DNA of 64,000 nucleotides from Chersky-840 sp050011815 (GTDB taxonomy: Bacteria > Actinomycetota > Acidimicrobiia > Acidimicrobiales > UBA8190). A program made the translations under genes and the position numbers. A model generated the notes under the pieces. That model made no database searches, was not told the DNA's origin, and saw only the letters and a program-made list of their open reading frames with translations. Positions 58,429 through 64,000 of the stretch are shown here, in pieces; position 1 is the stretch's first letter; each line of letters starts with the position of its first letter. Location: the NCBI GenBank assembly GCA_050011815.1, contig JBEKIJ010000009.1, forward strand, positions 1 to 64,000. Direction: 5' to 3'.

Positions 58429-58950
58429 TCAACCCATGTGTGGCAGTACCCGGATCAATGCGAGCGAGTCCTCGGCACGCCCGGAGAGCTCGCGTCGGGC
58501 AAACTCGCGCAGGGCCTGCTCGTGGGCCACGAGGAGTTCGGCCGCCGGTCGATCCTCTTCACCGGTGAGCTCACCGATGCGTTGGTACAGGGCGATGAAC
58601 TGCGTGGTGATGGGCTCGAAGGCAGCCATGAGATCCGACCACGCCACGGTGGCGACGGCGTCGGCCAGGGCCTCCGCGTCGCGTACGACATCGGGGTCCG
58701 GATCGGTCCCGAGGGCGTTGTGCTCCATGACCGGGACAAGCGCGAGGCGGGTCCGGGTTTCCAGCAGCCGGAGGACGTCGAGCTTGTGTCGAGCACCGGG
58801 CTCGTCGGATCGTTGCGCCAGGCGCCCGAAGAGCACCTCGCCCGAGACCTCACCTTGGTACGCCTTCACCCACAAGGTCCCGAGATCGTCGTCGGGCGAG
58901 AAGACCGACTCCAAGGTGGGCTCTTCCGTGGTCGTTCCGGTGTCATCCAT
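58429..58950 (-). CDS. Ferritin-like hypothetical protein
   Basis: A 173-residue all-helical protein of unknown family. It reads like a four-helix bundle: YQGEVSGEVLFGRLAQRSDE, ARHKLDVLRLLETRTRLALV, TVAWSDLMAAFEPITTQFIA and ELLVAHEQALREFARRELSG, with Glu and His at helix positions (GEVSGE, LETRT, AHEQA) that recall the metal sites of ferritin-like proteins. The ligand set cannot be proved. The ATG at 58950 is preferred; 58968 is the alternative. It lies 30 bp after the HAD phosphatase gene, at the end of the ftsH run. Confidence 0.65.
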   Translation of the reverse strand: MDDTGTTTEEPTLESVFSPDDDLGTLWVKAYQGEVSGEVLFGRLAQRSDEPGARHKLDVLRLLETRTRLALVPVMEHNALGTDPDPDVVRDAEALADAVATVAWSDLMAAFEPITTQFIALYQRIGELTGEEDRPAAELLVAHEQALREFARRELSGRAEDSLALIRVLPHMG

Positions 58951-58980
58951 GGCGCGCAATCTAGTCATGGTCGGCCGGGA

Positions 58981-59679
58981 TCAGCCGTCGTCGGCCCCAC
59001 GGGCCCCAGGTCGCAGCGGTCGGGGCTCGGGATCCGCCAGCCAACCCCTGAGCCACGGGGGGAAGGCGAGGAGGCTGGACAACACGACGTCGGCGCCGGC
59101 TGCTTCGAGGTCGGACCGGGTCGTGGCGCCGGTGGCAACGGCGACCGAGACCGTGCCGCCCACCCGGGCCGCGACGACGTCGGCGGGGTGATCACCGACG
59201 TAGATCTGGGCGCCGTGGTCTCGAAGTGCCTCACCTTTGGCCGGGCCGTAGCGCCATCCCACCACGGCGTCCGCCACGATGCCGACAGCCCGCAAGCTGC
59301 TGTGGGCATGCGGCTCGTACTTGGCGGTGATGACGACCGTGCGTCCGCCCAGGTCGCTGACGGCCCGCACCGCTTGTACCGCGCCGGGCATGGGGTCGGT
59401 CTGGACTTCGAGGATCGGTCCGTGGAGCGCGCGGAAGCGCCAGCAGGCTTGCTCGAGCGCATCGCCGGAGAACCACGGGGAGAGGGCCGTCTCGAGCGGT
59501 GGTCCGAGTGTCGAGATGACGCGCTCGGCGTCGATGGCTATCCCACTCTCGTCGCCGAGGGCGACCAGCGCCGATCGGATGCTGCGCCGGGGGTCGATCA
59601 AGGTCATGTCCAGGTCGAAACCCACCACCAGGGGCTGATGAGCGTCGGGCGGACCCGAGGGTCTGCGAGGCCTGCTCAC
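58981..59679 (-). CDS. HAD-superfamily phosphatase
   Basis: A 232-residue HAD hydrolase (phosphoglycolate phosphatase-like). Catalytic motif I is VVGFDLDMTLIDPRRS (nucleophile and acid Asp in DLDMT), motif II is TVVITAKY, motif III Lys lies in GPAKGEALRD and motif IV in IYVGDHPADVVAA. A helical cap sits between motifs I and II. The GTG at 59679 overlaps the ftsH stop by 4 bp (GTGA), so it is translated with FtsH. Substrate unknown. Confidence 0.9.
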   Translation of the reverse strand: MSRPRRPSGPPDAHQPLVVGFDLDMTLIDPRRSIRSALVALGDESGIAIDAERVISTLGPPLETALSPWFSGDALEQACWRFRALHGPILEVQTDPMPGAVQAVRAVSDLGGRTVVITAKYEPHAHSSLRAVGIVADAVVGWRYGPAKGEALRDHGAQIYVGDHPADVVAARVGGTVSVAVATGATTRSDLEAAGADVVLSSLLAFPPWLRGWLADPEPRPLRPGARGADDG

Positions 59680-61583
59680 ACCGGCCGGGGGACCGCCTCG
59701 GGACCGGGGGAGCGTGTCGCTCGCACCGCGTCGATGAGCTCCTGGCCGCTGATGGTCTCTTTGTCGAGCAGGACCTCCACGACGTGGTCGAGCGCGGCGC
59801 GGTTCTCGGTCAGCAACGTCCGGGCCCGCTCCTCGGCCTCGGTGAGCAGGCGACTCACCTCCTCGTCGATGGCCCGTTGGGTGGCCTCGGCGTAGGGCCG
59901 GCCCGGGCCCGGTCCCGAGACGCCCAGATACTGGGGGCCGTCGGAGCCGTACCCGATGGGGCCCAGGCGAGTCGAGAGCCCCCACTCCCGCACCATCTTG
60001 AGCGCGAGGTCGGTCGCGCCGGCCAGATCGTTGGCCGCCCCCGTCGAGCCCTCGCCCAGCACGAGGACCTCAGCGGCGCGACCCCCGAGGCGGATGGCGA
60101 GCGAATCATGGAGGTAGCTCTCGGAGTAGAGATGGCGCTCGTCGACGGGGAGCTGCTCGGTGGCTCCGAGCGCCCGGCCGGCCGGGAGGATGGTGACCTT
60201 GGCGACCGGGTCGGCGTGCTCCGACAGCAGGGCCACCAGGGCATGGCCGGACTCGTGGATGGCGACGGCGTGCTTCTCCTCGGGGAGAAGAGCGTTGGAA
60301 CCGTCGCGCCGGCCCAGGATGATGCGGTCCCGGGCCTCGTCGATGTCGTGAGGGGAGATGACGTCTCGATCGTGGCGCACCGCCACGATGGCGGCCTCGT
60401 TGATCAGGTTGGCCAGATCGGCTCCCGAGAACCCCGGTGTGGCGCGCGACACGGCGTCGAGATTGACGTCTTTGGCCAGGTGCAGGTGTTTGGAGTGCAC
60501 GGCCAGGATGGCGGTCCGCTCGGCCTGGTTGGGGAGAGGGATCTCGACCTCGCGGTCGAAACGCCCCGGTCGGAGCAGGGCAGGGTCCAAGATCTCGGGG
60601 CGGTTGGTGGCGGCGATGACGACGACCCCGGTCTGGGGATCGAACCCGTCCATCTCGGCGAGCAGCTGGTTGAGGGTCTGCTCGCGCTCGTCGTTGGACA
60701 CGATCGATCCGCCCCGGCGCTGACCGATGGCGTCGATCTCGTCGATGAAGACGATCGAGGGGGCTCGCTTGCGGGCATCGGCAAAGAGATCCCGCACCCG
60801 CGAGGCCCCCACCCCGACGAACAGCTCGACGAAGCTCGAACCCGTGAGCGCCAGGAAGGGCACCTCGGCCTCCCCGGCCACGGCCCGGGCCATGAGCGTC
60901 TTACCCGTTCCGGGTGGCCCCACCATGAGGACCCCCCGGGGCCCCACGGCACCGGCCCGGGCGTAGCGCTCGGGGTGCTTGAGAAAGTCGACGACCTCGA
61001 CCACCTCGCGCTTGGCCCCTTCGTACCCGGCCACGTCGTCGAATCGGGTCGAGGGCCGGGACTCGTCGTAGACCTTGGCCTTCGATCCTCCGATGCCCAT
61101 GATCCCGCCCGACAGCTGCCGACGGGTGCTGCGGCCCATCCACACGAAGAGGCCGATCAGCAACAAGAAGGGCACGAACGACAGCACGTCGTCGAGCAGG
61201 CTCGACGAGGACGCCACCCCGGTCACGGTCACCTTGTGGGTCTTCAGGGTGGGTGCCAGGGAAGCGTCGTTGATGGCGACAGGGATCTGGCTGGTGTAGT
61301 TGCCCCCCTTCTTCAGGGCCCCCGAGATGGCGCCCGTCGGGTTGATCGAGGCGGTTCGAACGTTTCCGGCGTCAACCTGAGAGAGGAACTTGGAATAGCT
61401 GTAGTTGTGCGTCGGCGTGCTCGACGCGTGCGGCGTGAACAGCAAGAGGAGCGTGATCAGCAGGCCGATGGGAAGGAGCCATGTCCGCCAGCGCGGCGGC
61501 GGGGGTGGGGCCGGGGCCGGGGGTCGGTCCTGGGACGGGCCCGGCCGGGCCGGAGCGGTGGCGTGGCGGATGCGCAGCGACAC
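59676..61583 (-). CDS. ftsH: ATP-dependent zinc metalloprotease FtsH
   Basis: A 635-residue membrane AAA protease. Order: Pro-rich tail (1 to 30), membrane helix (about 33 to 52), extracytoplasmic domain, second membrane helix (about 133 to 150), AAA domain with Walker A GPPGTGKT and Walker B IVFIDEID, SRH region DPALLRPGRFDRE, then a peptidase domain with HESGH zinc site and the later Asp ligand in ANDLAGATDLAL. Length and layout are normal. It is the first gene of a run ftsH, HAD phosphatase, ferritin-like protein. Start GTG at 61583, 89 bp from the sigma gene. Confidence 0.96.
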   Translation of the reverse strand: MSLRIRHATAPARPGPSQDRPPAPAPPPPPRWRTWLLPIGLLITLLLLFTPHASSTPTHNYSYSKFLSQVDAGNVRTASINPTGAISGALKKGGNYTSQIPVAINDASLAPTLKTHKVTVTGVASSSSLLDDVLSFVPFLLLIGLFVWMGRSTRRQLSGGIMGIGGSKAKVYDESRPSTRFDDVAGYEGAKREVVEVVDFLKHPERYARAGAVGPRGVLMVGPPGTGKTLMARAVAGEAEVPFLALTGSSFVELFVGVGASRVRDLFADARKRAPSIVFIDEIDAIGQRRGGSIVSNDEREQTLNQLLAEMDGFDPQTGVVVIAATNRPEILDPALLRPGRFDREVEIPLPNQAERTAILAVHSKHLHLAKDVNLDAVSRATPGFSGADLANLINEAAIVAVRHDRDVISPHDIDEARDRIILGRRDGSNALLPEEKHAVAIHESGHALVALLSEHADPVAKVTILPAGRALGATEQLPVDERHLYSESYLHDSLAIRLGGRAAEVLVLGEGSTGAANDLAGATDLALKMVREWGLSTRLGPIGYGSDGPQYLGVSGPGPGRPYAEATQRAIDEEVSRLLTEAEERARTLLTENRAALDHVVEVLLDKETISGQELIDAVRATRSPGPEAVPRPV

Positions 61584-61672
61584 GGTCGAGAGGCCCCCTT
61601 CAGCCGAGATGGCAGATCATCCCAGGCAGCGGACCACTGCGTCGACAGACCAATGGCCCTGACCGAAGAGCT

Positions 61673-62611
61673 CTAGCCGGTCAGGAGGTCGCGCGCCCCG
61701 GTGTCCGACGAGGGGTGGCGAAGCTTCGACATCGCTCTGGCCTCGATCTGGCGGATCCGCTCCCGGGTCAGGTTGAAGTGCTGGCCAACCTCCTCGAGGG
61801 TGCGGGGCTCCCCACGATCGAGGCCGAACCGCAGGCGCAGGATGCTGGCCTCGCGGTCGTCGAGCGGCGCCAGGAGCTCGTTGATCTCGTCCACGAGGAG
61901 CGCCTCTGCCGCGTGGTCGAACGGCGACGTGGCGTTGACGTCGGCGACCACATCGCCCAGGTCCGCGTCCCCGTCCTCGCGCAGGGGCTCGGAAAGAGAG
62001 AGGGGCTCGGACCGCCAGCGCAGGACGTCTGTCAGGGTCTCGTAGGACAAGGTGGTCTCGAGCGCCAACTCGTCCACGGTGGGTTGGCGACCCAACTTCG
62101 ACTCGAGGAAGCCCTGGGCCTTCTGCACGGCGCTCAACATGTCGCCGGCATGGACCGGAAGTCGGATGGTGCGCCCGGTGTTGGCGATGCCGCGGGTGAT
62201 GGCTTGGCGGATCCACCACGTGGCATAGGTGGAGAACTTGAAGCCCTTGCGCCAGTCGAACTTCTCCACGGCGTGGATGAGGCCCAGGTTGCCCTCTTGG
62301 ACCAGGTCGAGCAGGGGGAGTCCCGACGCTTGGTACTTCTTGGCGATCGACACCACCAGACGGAGGTTGGACGACACGAATGTCTGCTGGGCGGCCGCCG
62401 CGGCGCACTGGATCCGGCGAAGCTCGCGCTTCTTGGCCGGCGTGGGCTTGGCGGTCGGATCGGCGAGCGTGGCGGACGCCTCGTGGCCGGCCTCGATGGC
62501 TTGAGCCAATCGGGCCTCATCGTCCTTGGTGAGCAGCGGGTACCGCCCGATATCCCTCAGATAGAGCTTGACGAGATCGGCGTCATCGCCATCCCCACGC
62601 TTCATCGCCAT
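61673..62611 (-). CDS. RpoD-like group 2 sigma factor
   Basis: A 312-residue sigma-70 factor without the large non-conserved N-terminal part. Region 1.2 is LVKLYLRDIGRYPLLTKDDE, region 2 holds QEGNLGLIHAVEKFDWRKGF and FSTYATWWIRQAI (the -10 recognition helix), region 3 starts with IRLPVHAGDM, and region 4 has LRFGLDRGEPRTLEEVGQHF and NLTRERIRQIEARAMSKLRH (the -35 helix). It resembles principal sigma but is short, so I call it a group 2 (SigB-like actinobacterial) factor. AGGAGGAG lies about six bases before the ATG at 62611. It may be the stress sigma factor of this organism. Confidence 0.93.
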   Translation of the reverse strand: MAMKRGDGDDADLVKLYLRDIGRYPLLTKDDEARLAQAIEAGHEASATLADPTAKPTPAKKRELRRIQCAAAAAQQTFVSSNLRLVVSIAKKYQASGLPLLDLVQEGNLGLIHAVEKFDWRKGFKFSTYATWWIRQAITRGIANTGRTIRLPVHAGDMLSAVQKAQGFLESKLGRQPTVDELALETTLSYETLTDVLRWRSEPLSLSEPLREDGDADLGDVVADVNATSPFDHAAEALLVDEINELLAPLDDREASILRLRFGLDRGEPRTLEEVGQHFNLTRERIRQIEARAMSKLRHPSSDTGARDLLTG

Positions 62612-63356
62612 CGACGTCTCCTCCTAGTCACCGTCGCATCACGCCGGCGATTCGGCGCCCGGATGTGGGCGCCTGTCCTGTCTTTCTCCGCAGTACCCGA
62701 GGGGGTGGAGGGTGGTTGCGGACCTGCTGTGAGCTGCTGCGAAGATTCCGCCGATATTGCGGTCACGCGAAGCTCAGCCCCTGCGTGCTCGGCTCGATCA
62801 ACGTTGTTCGGGACGACCGGCCCACGGCCCGATCGTTCCTGGTGGTTGTGGTTGTTCGTTTCTCTTGGTGGTTTGGTTTGGGGCTCCGGGGCAGGTCACG
62901 CCGGGTGCGGACTGAGGCATTTGCCCCGAAAACCGTCCCCGGTGTGACGACTCCCGGTCATTCTATCGAAAAACGCCGTCCGACCTACTCGCTCAGTCGT
63001 GGGTTCCCCGACCCCGGCCGGTCTCAGCGGGCGCTCGGCCTGTCCCGGGTGCGGTCCCGCCCCTCCTCGCGGGGTCGTTTCGGACTTGAACGGGCAGGGC
63101 CAAGGACCCCCCCGATCACTCACTTTCGACTCTCGGCCCGCAGCCGGGCGGGCCGTAGAGTGACACCCAGGGGCAACCCTGAACGAGCGACGATGCGGCT
63201 GGGCCCCACGTTTTCGCGACTCCGACGGGTTCCCGGGAGCGGACGGCCGCGGGGGCCGTCGGCGCCCGGGCCAACCGGGCGAGGCCCGTGTCCGGGGCCC
63301 ACCCACCGAGAGATCGCCCCGGGTGCCCGACCCGTGGGTTGTTGTGGCTCGGTCGC
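62612..63356. other. Gene-poor stretch upstream of sigma and MarR genes
   Basis: This 745-bp stretch between two divergent genes has no protein frame I can support. It contains T/G-rich DNA (62839 to 62890), then very GC-rich DNA with short inverted repeats but no family RNA that I recognise. It probably holds the sigma gene promoter and a long 5' region. Confidence 0.4.
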
Positions 63357-63390
63357 TTGAAGGCGTTCCCGGCCCTGGCATAATAGTTAC
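63357..63390 (+). promoter_or_regulatory. Promoter for leaderless MarR transcript
   Basis: TTGAAG (63357 to 63362) and the extended -10 TGGCATAAT (63376 to 63384) have 16 bp between hexamers. The ATG of the MarR gene begins at 63391, six bases after the -10, exactly where transcription should start. The mRNA would therefore have no leader and no ribosome binding site, a common state in actinobacteria. Confidence 0.6.
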
Positions 63391-63918
63391 ATGCCGCAAG
63401 CAAATACGTTGCCGGGAGCACCCACCGGGGTCCGGCCACCGCCGACGGGTGCCGCCCCCGAGGCCGTCGACCAGATCCAGGCGAGCTTGCAGATCGTCGC
63501 CAGCTCGATCACCCAGGTGCGCGTGCACGAGCGACTGTTGCAATCAGCGGGGGTCCGGCTCGACCGGGCCGGCGCCGCGGCTCTGTACAAGCTGCACCGC
63601 CACGGCGACGCCATCAGGATCACGACGCTGGCCGAGATGCTCGGTGTGGACGCCCCGACGGTGACGCGCAAGGTCCAACAGCTCGAACGCGACGGGCTCG
63701 TCGTCCGTCACGCCGACCCCGACGACGGGCGTGCCTCGCGTATCGCACTGACTCCGGCCGGTCGGAGGACCCTCGAACGGGTGCTGAAGGCCAGGCGAGC
63801 CTGGCTCGAGCGGCTGCTCGAGGGCTGGGACGACGAGGAGCTGGCCCGGTTCGGATCGCTCCTCGGCCGGTTCTCCGCCGCGCTGGAACGCGACATGGAG
63901 GACGCGCGTGGCTCCTGA
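63391..63918 (+). CDS. MarR-family regulator
   Basis: A 175-residue winged-helix protein: a Pro-rich leader (1 to 23), then helices and the recognition part GDAIRITTLAEMLGVDAPTV (about 71 to 90) and TRKVQQLERDGLVVRHADPD, with wing DDGRASRIALTPAGRR. A long final helix completes the dimer part. It overlaps by 11 bp the start of a transporter gene, so it probably represses an exporter that removes its ligand. Confidence 0.9.
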   Translation: MPQANTLPGAPTGVRPPPTGAAPEAVDQIQASLQIVASSITQVRVHERLLQSAGVRLDRAGAAALYKLHRHGDAIRITTLAEMLGVDAPTVTRKVQQLERDGLVVRHADPDDGRASRIALTPAGRRTLERVLKARRAWLERLLEGWDDEELARFGSLLGRFSAALERDMEDARGS

Positions 63919-64000
63919 CACGGTGACGTCGGCGGGTCCGCCCGTCGACGGCGAATTCGATCAAGCCGAGCACCGCCGGATCCTCGTGATCCTGGTGGCG
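63908..64000 (+). CDS. Transporter gene start (probably MFS exporter), cut by window end
   Basis: The first 31 residues are visible, from a GTG at 63908, and read APDTVTSAGPPVDGEFDQAE then HRRILVILVA. The HRRILVIL segment followed by a hydrophobic helix is how many DHA2-type drug transporters begin. The overlap with the MarR gene supports an efflux role. The start could also be the GTG at 63925. The identity rests on ten residues, so it is a guess. Confidence 0.45.
   Translation, partial: MAPDTVTSAGPPVDGEFDQAEHRRILVILVA

Noticed and set aside
59784..61676. 630-residue + frame
   Set aside because: Antisense shadow of ftsH with Gly/Asp/Glu-rich composition.
1..64000. CRISPR array
   Set aside because: No regularly spaced 25 to 40 bp repeats were seen; the tandem repeats present are 9 and 19 bp without spacers, and no cas gene is present.

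Overview
The window is 64 kb of GC-rich DNA from an actinobacterium, most probably an uncultured or little-studied member of the Acidimicrobiia or a related lineage. Reasons: DUF2510, DUF6458 and DUF4190 small proteins, a mycothiol-type DinB domain, an F420-type LLM oxidoreductase, a RpoD-like group 2 sigma factor, dense 4-bp ATGA/GTGA gene overlaps, and GTG starts. The class assignment is inference; no rRNA or complete tRNA is present.

Region 1 (1 to 5.9 kb) is an accessory patch. It holds a HigB/HigA pair, an XRE plus nucleotidyltransferase pair, a Fic protein, tRNA-like fragments, two copies of a 59-bp imperfect repeat, a diguanylate cyclase and an IS256-type remnant. The toxin-antitoxin-like units each carry a palindrome at or near their start. 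Region 2 (5.9 to 16.5 kb), read on the minus strand, is an envelope cluster. From its 5' end it runs response regulator, sensor kinase, repeat lipoprotein, MacA-like adaptor, MacB-like ATPase, MacB-like permease, DUF5666 protein, anchored GH43-like protein and a membrane-anchored HtrA-like protease. Region 3 (16.5 to 21.4 kb) mixes an ABC-2 exporter and a monooxygenase-like gene with wreckage: integrase, FtsX, HxlR, TPR and adenylate cyclase fragments, around a MazE/MazF pair.

Region 4 (21.4 to 32.8 kb) is the most unusual part. One minus-strand run carries a small membrane protein, then kdpB, kdpC and kdpA in that non-canonical order, a kinase-less KdpD membrane/GAF piece, a duplicated NitT/TauT-type ABC permease, and a 1137-residue protein. 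That protein fuses the ABC ATPase to an AAA-associated domain and two tandem KdpD-type sensor plus USP-like units. No histidine kinase domain and no KdpE occur here. I read it as a potassium pump operon whose sensor has been split and wired into an ABC transporter.

Region 5 (32.9 to 41.5 kb) holds a DUF2254 channel-like protein, a GH1 glycosidase, a cNMP-binding protein, small membrane proteins, a phytoene-dehydrogenase-like flavoprotein, a stand-alone receiver and a second monooxygenase-like protein. Region 6 (41.6 to 57.5 kb) is metabolic: AMACR-type racemase and Rieske oxygenase (coupled), thiolase and acyl-CoA synthetase, then ArsR/SRPBCC, a DinB fusion, an acetyltransferase, an LLM oxidoreductase, a SnoaL-like protein, a TetR regulator, a flavin amine oxidase and an amidohydrolase. 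Together these suggest oxidation and CoA-dependent breakdown of a cyclic or branched substrate that cannot be named. Region 7 (57.7 to 64 kb) holds small proteins, two hairpin-rich intergenic stretches, a HAD phosphatase coupled to FtsH, the sigma factor, and a MarR regulator with an apparent leaderless promoter leading into a truncated transporter gene.
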